From assembly GCA_029973975.1 (NCBI GenBank), contig JARKQF010000300.1:1-61295 (forward strand): 61,295 bases of DNA, written 5' to 3'. The stretch is from Paludibacter sp. GTDB taxonomy: Bacteria > Bacteroidota > Bacteroidia > Bacteroidales > Paludibacteraceae. The notes under the pieces are model-generated. The model was not told where the DNA came from, did not search any database, and saw only the letters and a program-made list of their open reading frames with translations. Position numbers and translations under genes: made by a program. This document shows, piece after piece, positions 30,044 to 40,124 of this stretch; position 1 is the stretch's first letter, and every line of letters starts with the position of its first letter.

Positions 30044-31278
30044 ACAGTCTGTTTCTCGTGTTTATGTTTGAATAAGATCGCAAACAGAATGGCGATCACA
30101 GCAGCATAAGCGGCAAAGGTAAACCAGATGCCTTCCCAGTTTTTCATGCCGTCAACCATAAAGTATTTGTCGATAATTACTCCGCTGGCAAAACTGCCAA
30201 TCATGGCGCCGAAACCATTTGTCATCATCATAAACAGCCCCTGAGCGCTGGATCGGATTGATGTGTCGGTAGTTGTTTCGATAAACAAAGAACCGGAAAT
30301 ATTGAAGAAATCGAAGGCCATTCCGTAAACCACCATCGAAAGAATGAGCATCCAGAGACGATCATCGGGATTTCCGAATCCGAATAAAGCAAATCGAAGT
30401 ACCCAGGCAACCATACTCATCAGCATCACGTTTTTAATACCAAACTTTTTTAGGAAGAATGGAATTGCCAGAATGAATAATGTTTCAGAAATCTGAGAGA
30501 TAGACATAATGATGGTGGAATATCTCACTACAAAAGATTCAGCATACTGAGGAATATTTTTAAAATCATCCAGGAAAGTATCACCGTACATGTTGGTCAA
30601 TTGCAGGGCAGCACCCAAAAACATGGAGAAAATAAAGAAAAGGGCCATTTTATAATTGGCAAAAAGTTTAAAAGCCTTCAAGCCCAACGAGTCAACCAGG
30701 TTGATTTCTTTCTTACCTTTTAATGGAGGAGGACAAGCAGGCAGTGTAAAAGAATACACTCCCAACACCAATGAAAATATAGCTGAAAGGTAAAACTGAA
30801 CTTCTGTCGCTTTATTCCCGGTAAGATTTGTAATCCACATGGCCGCAATAAAGCCAATGGTTCCCCACACCCTGATAGGCGGAAAGACTTTTACCACATC
30901 ATATCCATGAGATTTTAAAGCATTGTAGGCAACTGAATTTGAAAGGGCAATGGTTGGCATATAAAAGGTCATGGCAACCAGCATAACCCAAAAGAAAGTG
31001 CCAGGATCATTCACTCTGCTTAATGAAAAAATGGCAATACCACTCAAAATATGGAGAATACCATATAGTTTTTCTGCATTTACCCATTTGTCGGCAACGA
31101 TGCCAAAAAGTGCCGGCATGAAGACGGATGCAATTCCAAGAGTTGAAAATACGGCGCCGAAATCTGCGCCTCCCCATTTGCGGTTTTCAAACCAATATAC
31201 ACCAATAGTAATCAACCAGGCTCCCCATATCATAAATTGAAGGAAGCTCATAATCGTAAGTCTGAGTTTTAATCCCAT
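30034..31278 (-). CDS. Nucleoside permease-like MFS transporter (NupG family)
   Basis: This 414-residue protein has about 12 hydrophobic segments. The N-terminus MGLKLRLTIMSFLQFMIWGAW and the GIVADKWVNAEKLYGILHILSG loop are typical of nucleoside:H+ symporters. In an organism making pyrimidines (pyrBI, carAB) it would give salvage uptake. Exact substrate is inferred from family only. It stands alone on the minus strand between dnaB and rho. Confidence 0.87.
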   Translation of the reverse strand: MGLKLRLTIMSFLQFMIWGAWLITIGVYWFENRKWGGADFGAVFSTLGIASVFMPALFGIVADKWVNAEKLYGILHILSGIAIFSLSRVNDPGTFFWVMLVAMTFYMPTIALSNSVAYNALKSHGYDVVKVFPPIRVWGTIGFIAAMWITNLTGNKATEVQFYLSAIFSLVLGVYSFTLPACPPPLKGKKEINLVDSLGLKAFKLFANYKMALFFIFSMFLGAALQLTNMYGDTFLDDFKNIPQYAESFVVRYSTIIMSISQISETLFILAIPFFLKKFGIKNVMLMSMVAWVLRFALFGFGNPDDRLWMLILSMVVYGMAFDFFNISGSLFIETTTDTSIRSSAQGLFMMMTNGFGAMIGSFASGVIIDKYFMVDGMKNWEGIWFTFAAYAAVIAILFAILFKHKHEKQTVSE

Positions 31279-31348
31279 TTTTTTAATTTATATAAGCATT
31301 TTATGCACGCAAATTTAGACAAAACTTTGTTATTTCAAAATATTAATT

Positions 31349-31356
31349 TACCTTTG
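31349..31356 (+). promoter_or_regulatory. rho -7 box, about 135-nt leader
   Basis: TACCTTTG lies 140 bp before the rho ATG. The leader contains CGTTTA at 31441-31446, which can pair either with TAAAC 31462-31466 or TAAACG 31475-31480, and an AAGC/GCTT hairpin near 31380. Confidence 0.45.
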
Positions 31357-31495
31357 CAGCATATTTCTGTTCTTATAAGAAGCAAACCTGCTTTACATCA
31401 ACCGATATAAAATACATTATTAAATTATTATTATTACAAACGTTTAGATCCACTTTACGATTAAACTGTCCGGATAAACGTACTTGCAAAACTTT

Positions 31496-33382
31496 ATGAG
31501 TAATTACAACCTCACCCAGCTTGAGTCAAAAGATATGACTGAGCTAAAAAAGATTGCGGCTGAACTGGAATTAAAAGTTTCCAATTCTGTTTCACAACAA
31601 CAACTTGTTTACGATATTCTTGATCGCCAGGCTGTTGTTAATTCTCAACTGAAAGCCGCCAAAGAAAAGAGTAATCCCCAGAAGGGAAAAAGATCAAGGG
31701 TTTCACTAAAGAAAAATACTGATCAGAAAGTCATGACGGCAACAGGTAAGAAAACAGTTCAGGCTGATGAACCGGAGAAAAAGGCGCCTGTTGAAGAGAA
31801 GAAAAAAGAATCAATCACCCTAAAACCCAAAACAGTAAAGAAACCGGAACCAGAAGAAAAACCAGTTCAGCCTGAAGTTCCCGTTGTTGCTGAACCGGAA
31901 AACAAGGCAAAACAACAAAAAAAGCGTACAGCTAAAAAAACAGCTAAGGTTACAGTAGAAGAGAATAAGGGAGGGGCAGAACCGGTTATGGCTCAACAAA
32001 CTCCTGTTCAGGAGACTCCTGTAAAAGAAGAAACTTCGAATACTGAAAATGAAACCGGCACCGGCACGCATGAAATCGTATTAGAAAAAAAACATGACAA
32101 AAATCCGGAAACAACTCCCCAGCAACCTGCTGAAAATACTGAGCAACCTGCACAGGAAAATAACAACCACCAAAACGGACATTATAAAAACGGACATCAG
32201 CAAAATAACAATCGTCCGAAATTCAACCCACAGAAACCTGAGAAACAATATGATTTCGATGGTATTCTGGAAGGAACCGGTACATTGGATATGGTTGCCG
32301 ACGGATATGGATTTTTACGTTCTGCCGACTATAACTACCTGAGTTCTCCGGATGATATTTATGTGTCTCAATCACAAATTAAGTTATTCGGACTGAAACC
32401 GGGTGATACGGTAACCGGCTCGATTCGTCCGCCCAAAGAAGGTGAAAAGTATTTTCCGCTGATTCGTGTAAATAAAATTAATGGCCGCAGTCCGGAATAT
32501 GTGCGCGACCGTGTACCTTTTGAGCACTTGACTCCTTTGTTTCCGGATGAGAAATTTACTTTATGCTCGGGCAAAAGAGATCCGTTATCAGTTCGTATGG
32601 TCGATTTGTTTTCTCCTATCGGAAAAGGTCAGCGTGGTTTGATTGTGGCTCAGCCTAAAACCGGTAAAACTGTTTTGCTGAAAGAAATTGCTAATGCCAT
32701 CGCATCCAATCACCCCGAAGTATATATGATGGTGTTACTGATCGATGAACGTCCGGAAGAGGTAACCGACATGGCCCGCAGTGTAAATGCCGAAGTGATT
32801 TCATCCACTTTTGATGAGCCGGCAGAAAGACATGTTCGCGTAGCTGCCATGGTACATGAAAAAGCCAAAAGATTAGTGGAATGTGGCCATGATGTGGTGA
32901 TTCTGCTTGACTCAATTACCCGTTTAGCGCGTGCTTATAATACATCAGCACCGGCATCAGGTAAAATTCTGTCGGGTGGGGTAGATGCCAATGCCCTTCA
33001 TAAACCCAAACGTTTCTTCGGTGCTGCCCGTAATATCGAAAATGGCGGTAGTCTGACTATTATTGCTACTGCGCTGACAGAGACAGGATCCAAAATGGAT
33101 GATGTAATCTTCGAAGAATTCAAAGGTACCGGTAACATGGAATTGCAACTTGATCGTCGTCTGGCGAACAAACGTGTATTCCCTGCTGTTGATATAATGG
33201 CATCCAGTACCCGCAGGGATGATTTGTTGCTCGATAATGACACCCTGAACCGTATGTGGATTCTGCGTAAATATCTGTCGGATATGAACGCAGTGGAAGC
33301 TATGGAATTCATGAAAGACCGCATGGAAAGAACAGAAAATAATGAAGAATTCCTTTTGTCGATGATGAGTGAAAGGAAATAA
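31496..33382 (+). CDS. rho: Transcription termination factor Rho with long disordered insertion
   Basis: This 628-residue RNA helicase is about 200 residues longer than E. coli Rho. A short Rho_N helical region (about 1-45) is followed by a Lys/Glu/Pro/Gln/Asn-rich low-complexity segment (about 55-245). Then come the RNA-binding cold-shock-like domain ([15 protein letters not shown]) and the ATPase with Walker A AQPKTGKT and [16 protein letters not shown] 31496 is chosen over an in-frame TTG four codons earlier. Such insertions are known in Bacteroidetes Rho, where in B. thetaiotaomicron the disordered region supports phase separation. fabG follows 44 bp later. Confidence 0.97.
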   Translation: MSNYNLTQLESKDMTELKKIAAELELKVSNSVSQQQLVYDILDRQAVVNSQLKAAKEKSNPQKGKRSRVSLKKNTDQKVMTATGKKTVQADEPEKKAPVEEKKKESITLKPKTVKKPEPEEKPVQPEVPVVAEPENKAKQQKKRTAKKTAKVTVEENKGGAEPVMAQQTPVQETPVKEETSNTENETGTGTHEIVLEKKHDKNPETTPQQPAENTEQPAQENNNHQNGHYKNGHQQNNNRPKFNPQKPEKQYDFDGILEGTGTLDMVADGYGFLRSADYNYLSSPDDIYVSQSQIKLFGLKPGDTVTGSIRPPKEGEKYFPLIRVNKINGRSPEYVRDRVPFEHLTPLFPDEKFTLCSGKRDPLSVRMVDLFSPIGKGQRGLIVAQPKTGKTVLLKEIANAIASNHPEVYMMVLLIDERPEEVTDMARSVNAEVISSTFDEPAERHVRVAAMVHEKAKRLVECGHDVVILLDSITRLARAYNTSAPASGKILSGGVDANALHKPKRFFGAARNIENGGSLTIIATALTETGSKMDDVIFEEFKGTGNMELQLDRRLANKRVFPAVDIMASSTRRDDLLLDNDTLNRMWILRKYLSDMNAVEAMEFMKDRMERTENNEEFLLSMMSERK

Positions 33383-33426
33383 ATATAAGAGTAAATACTT
33401 CTATTATTAATTAAAAACAAGATTTT

Positions 33427-34173
33427 ATGAAATTACTGGAAGGAAAGGTAGCTATCGTAACCGGAGCTGCACGTGGAATTGGTAAATCGATCGCGTTGAA
33501 ACTTGCAAGTGAAGGTGCTGCTATTGCATTTACAGATTTGAATATCGATGAAAATGCCCTGAACACACAAAAAGAAATTGAAGCGCTGGGTGTGAAAGTG
33601 AAAGCTTATGCTTCGAATGCAGCTAATTTTGACGAAACACACACCGTGGTGGAAGAAATACACAAAGAATTCGGACGAATTGATATTCTGGTTAACAATG
33701 CCGGTATCACCAAAGACGGATTGATGATGCGCATGAGTGAAGCGCAGTGGGATGCTGTTATCAATGTAAACCTGAAATCAGCATTCAACTTTATCCATGC
33801 CTGTACGCCTATCATGATGAAGCAACGTTCCGGTTCTATCATCAACATGAGTTCTGTAGTTGGAGTTTCCGGAAATGCCGGACAGGCAAACTATTCTGCT
33901 TCTAAAGCAGGTATGATCGGTTTGGCAAAATCGGTAGCCAAGGAATTGGGCTCAAGAGGTGTTCGCGCCAATGCTATTGCTCCGGGTTTTATCGAAACGG
34001 AAATGACACATGCGCTGACCGAAGAGCAACGTGCCAAATGGGCTGAAATGATTCCACTTCGCCGTGGAGGCAAGCCGGATGAGGTTGCTAATGTTACTTT
34101 GTTTCTTGCATCAGATCTGTCTTCTTATGTAAGCGGACAGGTAATTCATGTTTGCGGGGGGATGAACACGTAA
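33427..34173 (+). CDS. fabG: 3-oxoacyl-[acyl-carrier-protein] reductase
   Basis: This 248-residue short-chain dehydrogenase of fatty acid synthesis uses NADPH to reduce 3-oxoacyl-ACP. The cofactor loop is [16 protein letters not shown] is present, and the Ser/Tyr/Lys catalytic set lies in [23 protein letters not shown]. Length and motifs are typical. It may be co-transcribed with rho. Its TAA stop leads into GTAAAAC heptamers. Confidence 0.93.
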   Translation: MKLLEGKVAIVTGAARGIGKSIALKLASEGAAIAFTDLNIDENALNTQKEIEALGVKVKAYASNAANFDETHTVVEEIHKEFGRIDILVNNAGITKDGLMMRMSEAQWDAVINVNLKSAFNFIHACTPIMMKQRSGSIINMSSVVGVSGNAGQANYSASKAGMIGLAKSVAKELGSRGVRANAIAPGFIETEMTHALTEEQRAKWAEMIPLRRGGKPDEVANVTLFLASDLSSYVSGQVIHVCGGMNT

Positions 34174-34220
34174 TTAGCGTAAAACGTAAAACGGATATTG
34201 TTGAACGGAAAACAAATGTT
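34171..34220 (+). repeat. Heptamer-like array after fabG
   Basis: GTAAAAC, GTAAAAC, GGATATT, GTTGAAC and GGAAAAC follow the stop in 7-bp register (TAA at 34180 and 34187), running up to the palindrome at 34221. Confidence 0.55.
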
Positions 34221-34248
34221 GTAGAGACAGGGCATGCCCTGTCTCTAC
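34221..34248. repeat. Perfect 28-bp palindrome
   Basis: GTAGAGACAGGGCA is followed directly by its exact reverse complement. GTAGAGAC-type palindromes occur dispersed between genes in many Bacteroidetes and Cyanobacteria (from memory). It lies between fabG and the convergent clpB-like gene and could also act as a bidirectional terminator stem, although T-runs are absent. Confidence 0.75.
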
Positions 34249-34266
34249 GTTGTTTTAATGCATTTT

Positions 34267-34335
34267 ATATGTCGTTTGCAATCATATGTCGTTTGCAATC
34301 ATATGTTGTTTGCATTTCATATGTCGTTTGCAATT
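34267..34335. repeat. Four tandem copies of a 17-bp unit
   Basis: ATATGTCGTTTGCAATC occurs at 34267-34283 and 34284-34300 exactly, then as 18-bp and 17-bp variants (34301-34318, 34319-34335). The array ends at the last base of the clpB-like stop codon. Confidence 0.8.
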
Positions 34336-36485
34336 TAATTCCTGAACCGTAATTTGTCTCCATCCGGTTCGACGTAAATGGTGTCGTTTTGCCGGATTGT
34401 TCCTGAGAGAATGGCTTTCGATAAATCATTCAGCAACAGTTTCTGGATGGCTCTTTTAACCGGTCGGGCACCAAATTGAGGATCAAAGCCGGCACGGGCA
34501 ATAAAGTGTATTGCTTCTTCATTAATTTCGAGGTGAATCTGACTGTCGGAAAGCAGTTTTTGAATACCCGAAAGTTGTAGCCTGACAATGTCCGTAATTT
34601 GTTGTTCATTTAAAGGTGCAAACATAATGAGTTCGTCAACCCGGTTCAGAAATTCCGGCCGGATACTTTGCTTCAGCAATTCAAAAACTTGATTTTTCGT
34701 TTTCTCTATCACTTCGTCATGATTTGTTTCGTTCATTTTTTCAAAGTTCTCCCTAATCAATGCCGAACCTATATTGGAAGTCATGATGATGATGGTATTT
34801 TTAAAGTTGACTGTCCGTCCTTTGTTGTCGGTTAGCCGTCCATCATCCAATACCTGCAATAATACGTTGAAAACATCAGGGTGCGCTTTTTCAATTTCAT
34901 CAAACAATACTACTGAATAAGGCTTTCTTCTGATGGCTTCAGTTAACTGGCCACCTTCATCATAACCCACGTATCCCGGCGGTGAACCGATCAGTCTCGT
35001 TACCGAGAATTTTTCCTGATATTCGCTCATATCGATACGTGTCATCATATTTTCGTCATCGAACAGGTATTCGGCTAATGCTTTGGCTAACTCAGTCTTA
35101 CCAACACCAGTTGTCCCCAGGAAGATAAAAGAGCCAATCGGTCGTTTCGGGTCCTGCAGACCGGCGCGACTTCTTCTCACTGCATCAGCCACAGCCACGA
35201 TGGCTTCCTCCTGGCCTATTACACGCAGGTGCAGCTCATCTTCGAGGTGCAGTAGTTTGTCCCGCTCACTTTGCATCATTTTATTTACAGGTATGCCTGT
35301 CCAACGACTCACCACATCGGCTATATCTTCCGAATCGACTTCTTCTTTAATCAATGCATTTGTTCCTTGTAAATTCGCTAATTTGGCCTGATAATCTGCT
35401 ATGTTGTTTTCGAGATTTTTGATTTTTCCGTAACGAATTTCAGCTACTTTTCCATAATCACCTTCACGCTCAGCTTTGTCAGCTTCAAACTTCATTTGTT
35501 CGATTTCAATTTTTGCCTGTTGGATTTTATCGATCAGTTTTTTTTCGGCCGACCATTTTTCATGCATGACCTGACTTTCAGCTTTCAGTTTACTGATTTC
35601 TTCCTTGAGTTGAGCCAGTTTTTTTGTGTCATTTTCCCTTTTGATGGCTTCGCGTTCAATTTCTAACTGTTTGATATTCCTTTCGATAACATCCAGCTCT
35701 TCTGGAACGGAATCTACTTCCAACCTGAGTTTGGCTGCAGCCTCATCCATCAGGTCGATAGCTTTGTCGGGCAAAAAACGATCGGTAATATAGCGGTTCG
35801 AAAGTTCGACAGCTGCGATGATAGCGTCATCCTTGATTCTCACTTTGTGGTGATTTTCATAACGCTCCTTCAGTCCACGCAAGATTGAAATGGTGCTTTG
35901 TACATCGGGCTCATCTACCATCACAATTTGGAACCGACGTTCCAGCGCCTTGTCTTTTTCGAAATACTTCTGATACTCGTTCAGTGTGGTTGCACCGATA
36001 GCACGCAATTCACCTCTTGCCAATGCTGGTTTTAGAATGTTGGCAGCATCCATGGCTCCGTCGCTTTTTCCTGCCCCCACGAGTGTATGTATCTCATCAA
36101 TAAAAAGAATGATTTCTCCATCGGCCTGAATCACTTCATTAACTACCGATTTCAATCTTTCCTCAAATTCACCTTTGTACATCGCTCCAGCAATCAACGC
36201 GCCCATATCGAGTGAAAACAGCTGTTTACTCTTTAGATTTTCCGGTACATCGCCCCGGATAATCCGATGGGCAAGTCCTTCTGCAATTGCGGTTTTTCCG
36301 GTACCCGGTTCACCGATTAAAATCGGATTATTTTTGGTGCGGCGGCTCAGTATCTGGAGTACGCGACGAATCTCATCGTCGCGACCAATTACGGGGTCAA
36401 GTTTACCAGCTTTCGCCCGTTCGTTTAAATTAATGGCATATTTGGTTAATGCCTTTTCGTTCTGATTGTTGTTTGTTGCATTCAT
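34335..36485 (-). CDS. clpB: ClpB-type disaggregase lacking the N-terminal domain
   Basis: This 716-residue AAA+ chaperone resolves protein aggregates with DnaK. Two nucleotide-binding domains are complete: NBD1 with GEPGTGKTA and the Walker [14 protein letters not shown]2 with [15 protein letters not shown] and [11 protein letters not shown]. The coiled-coil M domain (about 255-370) identifies ClpB rather than ClpA/ClpC. The usual 145-residue Clp_N substrate domain is absent. The protein starts with an Asn-rich stretch just before the NBD1 linker, and the 190 bp upstream contain no remnant. E. coli makes a similar short form by internal initiation; here the gene itself is short. A full-length copy elsewhere cannot be excluded. 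Confidence 0.94.
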   Translation of the reverse strand: MNATNNNQNEKALTKYAINLNERAKAGKLDPVIGRDDEIRRVLQILSRRTKNNPILIGEPGTGKTAIAEGLAHRIIRGDVPENLKSKQLFSLDMGALIAGAMYKGEFEERLKSVVNEVIQADGEIILFIDEIHTLVGAGKSDGAMDAANILKPALARGELRAIGATTLNEYQKYFEKDKALERRFQIVMVDEPDVQSTISILRGLKERYENHHKVRIKDDAIIAAVELSNRYITDRFLPDKAIDLMDEAAAKLRLEVDSVPEELDVIERNIKQLEIEREAIKRENDTKKLAQLKEEISKLKAESQVMHEKWSAEKKLIDKIQQAKIEIEQMKFEADKAEREGDYGKVAEIRYGKIKNLENNIADYQAKLANLQGTNALIKEEVDSEDIADVVSRWTGIPVNKMMQSERDKLLHLEDELHLRVIGQEEAIVAVADAVRRSRAGLQDPKRPIGSFIFLGTTGVGKTELAKALAEYLFDDENMMTRIDMSEYQEKFSVTRLIGSPPGYVGYDEGGQLTEAIRRKPYSVVLFDEIEKAHPDVFNVLLQVLDDGRLTDNKGRTVNFKNTIIIMTSNIGSALIRENFEKMNETNHDEVIEKTKNQVFELLKQSIRPEFLNRVDELIMFAPLNEQQITDIVRLQLSGIQKLLSDSQIHLEINEEAIHFIARAGFDPQFGARPVKRAIQKLLLNDLSKAILSGTIRQNDTIYVEPDGDKLRFRN

Positions 36486-36642
36486 AGTTTGTTGTTTAAT
36501 TTTGTCTGTTTTCTATCAAAATATCAGCCATTACGCTTTTCCTGCCGATTTGACGTATTTAAATTCAATTTTCATAAAAAAACAGGACAAAATTTCATGG
36601 ATGTTATTGGCTTAAAATCATAGGAATTTAATAAATATTTAG

Positions 36643-36650
36643 TAAATTTG
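36643..36650 (+). promoter_or_regulatory. mutA -7 box
   Basis: TAAATTTG, 33 bp before the mutA ATG, in the divergent gap with clpB. Confidence 0.5.
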
Positions 36651-36682
36651 CAGCCGTTTGAAAATAACATCAATTTAAAATT

Positions 36683-38569
36683 ATGTCAGAAAAAAAATTA
36701 AACTTATTAGCTGATTTTCCTCCTGTTTCAACCCGGGAATGGATGGATAAAGTTACAGCTGATTTAAAAGGCGCTGATTTCGAAAAAAAGCTCGTATGGA
36801 AGACCAACGAAGGATTTAAGGTAATGCCGTTTTATCGTGCTGAAGACATTCAAAACTATAAAACAACAGATGCTGTACCCGGTAAGTTTCCTTATGTACG
36901 GGGCACTAAAGCTGACAATGACTGGTTCGTTCGTCAGGACATCGAAGTGAAAGACGCTAAATCAGCCAATAAAAAAGCATTGGATTTATTGAACAGAGGT
37001 GTTAACTCGCTCGGGTTTACTATCAACAAAGAAGATCTTTCTGCTGATTTTATTGCAACATTGCTCGACGGAATCGCGGCTAACTGCGTAGAGTTGAATT
37101 TCAAAACCTGTTCGAAAAGGACAGTTGACCTTGTAAATCTGCTAGTTGATTATTTTACGGCGAAAGGGTATAATGCTCCTGAATTACAGGGCTCGGTTAA
37201 TTTCGATCCTATTAACAGCATGTTGCTACGAGGTAAAAAATTTACTGCTGATGAAATGGCTGTGATGGTGGAAGCTGCTGCTTTGACTGCTGCGAAATTA
37301 CCATTTTATCGGGTTATCAATGTAAACGCGCTCAGCTTGAGTAATGCTGGTGCCTATGCGGCACAAGAACTGGGATACGCATTGGCTTGGGGTAACCAGT
37401 ATCTGTCGATGATGGTTGAAAAAGGTGTTGATACACAATTAGCCGCTAAAAAAATTAAATTCAACTTCGGTGTGGGTAGTAACTATTTCATGGAAATAGC
37501 TAAGTTCCGTGCGGCTAAATGGTTGTGGGCGCTGATTGTGGAAGCTTACAAACCAGCTTGCAGAAGGACTGAATGCACTGAAACAGTAGAAGGAATTTGT
37601 TACTGTGCCATGAAAATGCGTTTGCATGCGGAAACAAGTTCTTTCAACAAAACAATTTTCGACCCTAATGTCAATATGTTACGTACACAGACCGAAGCGA
37701 TGAGCGCTTCGTTGGGAGGTGTACACTCGCTGACTGTATCGCCTTTTGATGCTGTGTATAAAAAACCGGATGAATTTTCTGAAAGAATTGCCCGTAATCA
37801 GCAATTGTTGTTAAAGGAAGAATCAAATTTTGATAAGGTAACAGATCCGGCTGCCGGTTCGTATTATATTGAAAAACTGACCAATGAAATAGCAGCACAA
37901 GCCTGGAAACTTTTCTTGGAAATGGAAGATGCAGGCGGATTCCTGACAGCTGTCGAAGGCGGAGTAGTACAGCAAGCGATCAAAGCTACGGCTGCTGCCC
38001 GATTGAAAAATGTTTCATCACGCAGAGAGGTGTTGCTAGGAACTAATCAATTCCCTAATTTCACTGAAGTATCAGGAGGTAAAACAACAACCGACAAAGC
38101 AAAACATAAACATGCAGAGGGTATTGAAACGCTGGAAACAGTAAGAGCTGCCGAAGAGTTTGAAAATTTACGTTTTGCCACAGAGACCGCTGCAAAACGA
38201 CCGAAAACTTTTATGCTGACAATCGGTAATCTGGCTATGCGGTTGGCGCGCGCTCAGTTCTCCAGTAACTTCTTCGCTTGTGCAGGTTATGAGGTGATCG
38301 ACAATCTTGGTTTTGCTACAGTGGAAGCAGGTGTTGAAGCTGCCCGTAAAATGCAGGCTGATATCATCGTGTTGTGCTCGAGCGATGATGAATATGCTGA
38401 GCTGGCTCCAAAAGCATTTGAACTGACAAAAAATAACGAAATTCTGGTTGTTGCAGGCGCCCCTGCTTGTTCCGATGAACTAAAATCCCTTGGAATTGTT
38501 CATTTTGTGAATGTAAAAACCAATGTGTTGGAATCTTTGAAAGGTTTCAATGCTCTATTAGGAATTTAA
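36683..38569 (+). CDS. mutA: Methylmalonyl-CoA mutase small subunit
   Basis: This 628-residue beta-type subunit starts with FPPVSTREWMDKVTADLKGADFEKKLVWKT, typical of the family. The TIM-barrel part runs to about 480, with LGGVHSLTVSPFDAVY. The C-terminal Rossmann-like domain (about 500-628) lacks the DxHxxG cobalamin-ligand motif, as expected for the non-catalytic subunit. With MutB it interconverts succinyl-CoA and methylmalonyl-CoA in propionate formation. Unusually, two unrelated genes lie between mutA and mutB. Confidence 0.96.
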   Translation: MSEKKLNLLADFPPVSTREWMDKVTADLKGADFEKKLVWKTNEGFKVMPFYRAEDIQNYKTTDAVPGKFPYVRGTKADNDWFVRQDIEVKDAKSANKKALDLLNRGVNSLGFTINKEDLSADFIATLLDGIAANCVELNFKTCSKRTVDLVNLLVDYFTAKGYNAPELQGSVNFDPINSMLLRGKKFTADEMAVMVEAAALTAAKLPFYRVINVNALSLSNAGAYAAQELGYALAWGNQYLSMMVEKGVDTQLAAKKIKFNFGVGSNYFMEIAKFRAAKWLWALIVEAYKPACRRTECTETVEGICYCAMKMRLHAETSSFNKTIFDPNVNMLRTQTEAMSASLGGVHSLTVSPFDAVYKKPDEFSERIARNQQLLLKEESNFDKVTDPAAGSYYIEKLTNEIAAQAWKLFLEMEDAGGFLTAVEGGVVQQAIKATAAARLKNVSSRREVLLGTNQFPNFTEVSGGKTTTDKAKHKHAEGIETLETVRAAEEFENLRFATETAAKRPKTFMLTIGNLAMRLARAQFSSNFFACAGYEVIDNLGFATVEAGVEAARKMQADIIVLCSSDDEYAELAPKAFELTKNNEILVVAGAPACSDELKSLGIVHFVNVKTNVLESLKGFNALLGI

Positions 38570-38580
38570 TTATTTTACAC

Positions 38581-39483
38581 ATGAAACAACCAATTAAAAA
38601 CTGGGTCATAGCAACCCGTCCCTGGTCTTTCCCGGCATCTACCATGCCTGTGATACTGACCATGTCGTATCTTTTCTTTAAACAGGAACATGTATTTCAT
38701 GAGATTAACTGGTGGTTTGGCATTATCGCTCTCATCGGGGTTGTATTTGTGCATGCTGCCGGGAACTTGATCAGCGATTATTTCGATTATAAAAATAATA
38801 TTGATCGTAAAGAGTCGTTTGGTTCAAGCCGTATGTTGGTCGAAGGAGTCTTCAAGCCGAAAACAATATTGTCTTTCGGATTTGTTTTACTGACCATTGG
38901 CATCCTGATCGGACTGATATTGACTTTATTCACAGGAACGGATTTATTATGGATTGGTTTGATTGGCGTATTGGGTACTTATTTTTACTATGTTTTCAAG
39001 TCAATTGCACTCGGTGATTTGCTGATTTTTATCATTTATGGTCCCCTGATTGGTATGGGTACTGCATTTGTGATGACCGGTGAATTATACTGGGAAGTGA
39101 TTTTACTGAATGTGCCCGTTGCCATGCTGGTTGTTAATATCTTGCACGCCAACAATACACGCGACATCAAACACGATGCAATGGCCAATATCAAAACGCA
39201 GGCGATGGTGCTGGGAATCAAGGGTTCAAAGATTCAATACGTCATTTTGGCGCTTGGGTCTTATGTCGTTTTGATTCTGATGAACGCCATAGGGATGGTA
39301 CATCCGCTGACCTTACTAACTTTGCTGACTGTCCCCGTCGCTCTGAAAAACATCAGAGTGATGATGCGGGCGGATATTGAAAAACCGGAGGTTATCAAAG
39401 ATCTTGATGCCATGTCGGCTCAGTTGGTGATGATGTTTTCCTTGCTGTTTTCAGTGTTGAATTTTATTGCCAAAGTATTATGA
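38581..39483 (+). CDS. menA: UbiA-family prenyltransferase, probable 1,4-dihydroxy-2-naphthoate polyprenyltransferase
   Basis: This 300-residue polytopic membrane protein has about eight to nine hydrophobic segments and two Asp-rich motifs, NLISDYFDYKNNID and NNTRDIKHD, which bind prenyl diphosphate via Mg2+. The N-terminus (WVIATRPWSFPASTMPV) and a GSSRMLVEG loop are MenA-like. It attaches the isoprenoid tail of menaquinone, the electron carrier for fumarate reduction. It starts 11 bp after mutA and overlaps the next gene by 4 bp (ATGA), placing it firmly inside the mutAB transcript. Confidence 0.88.
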   Translation: MKQPIKNWVIATRPWSFPASTMPVILTMSYLFFKQEHVFHEINWWFGIIALIGVVFVHAAGNLISDYFDYKNNIDRKESFGSSRMLVEGVFKPKTILSFGFVLLTIGILIGLILTLFTGTDLLWIGLIGVLGTYFYYVFKSIALGDLLIFIIYGPLIGMGTAFVMTGELYWEVILLNVPVAMLVVNILHANNTRDIKHDAMANIKTQAMVLGIKGSKIQYVILALGSYVVLILMNAIGMVHPLTLLTLLTVPVALKNIRVMMRADIEKPEVIKDLDAMSAQLVMMFSLLFSVLNFIAKVL

Positions 39484-40100
39484 ATAGCAGAATATTATTA
39501 GCGATATTGCTTGCAGCCGGACTTTGGTTCTTTATGTTTTCGCCTTGGACAGCCGGCATTACGAATTTCTGGCTCACTATGAGCGTCTCCGGTGCTTTGC
39601 TGATTTGGATCAGCATGATTTCAACCAAAGATTTTTGGAAACAATTCAGTGTTACATCTAAAGATGTGGCGCTGGGACTGATTTCTGCTGTGGCTCTGTA
39701 TGGTGTTTTCTATCTCGGAAATTACCTGTCAACAGCCTGGTTTGATTTTGCCAAACCGCAGATTGGAAACATCTACAGCATGAAAGATGGTAGTAATCCG
39801 TATATAATTGGTTTGTTACTTCTTGTGGTAATAGGTCCGGCTGAAGAAATCTTCTGGCGTGGATTTATTCAACGTGCTGTTGGTGTAAAGTATGGCGACT
39901 GGACTGCTTTCATCGTTACTACACTGATCTACGCGCTGGTTCACATTTGGTCATTCAATTTCATGCTGATTATGGCTGCTCTGGTGTGTGGTGCATTCTG
40001 GGGACTGATGTTCATGTACAGTAAAAAGAATCTTGTGCCACTCATCATTTCTCATGCAGTGTGGGATGTGGCTGTATTTATACTTTTCCCGATCGGATAA
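39480..40100 (+). CDS. CPBP-family intramembrane metalloprotease-like protein
   Basis: This 206-residue membrane protein has about six segments. CPBP (Abi/Rce1-like) motifs are present: GPAEEIFWRGFIQR (EExxxR), ALVHIWSF and SHAVWD. Such proteins are putative glutamic-type or metallo intramembrane proteases or maturation factors. It overlaps menA by ATGA (coupled translation) and precedes mutB by 24 bp. Substrate unknown; the tight packing suggests co-expression with MenA. Confidence 0.87.
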   Translation: MNSRILLAILLAAGLWFFMFSPWTAGITNFWLTMSVSGALLIWISMISTKDFWKQFSVTSKDVALGLISAVALYGVFYLGNYLSTAWFDFAKPQIGNIYSMKDGSNPYIIGLLLLVVIGPAEEIFWRGFIQRAVGVKYGDWTAFIVTTLIYALVHIWSFNFMLIMAALVCGAFWGLMFMYSKKNLVPLIISHAVWDVAVFILFPIG

Positions 40101-40124
40101 AAATATTGTTTAAATTAAAAAAAT

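Noticed and set aside
34267-34335. Possible mini CRISPR array
   Set aside because: Units are directly tandem with no unique spacers and there are no cas genes; it is a simple tandem repeat.
34152-34352. Small plus-strand ORF between fabG and clpB
   Set aside because: Its sequence is made of the heptamer, palindrome and 17-bp repeats; no independent coding signal.
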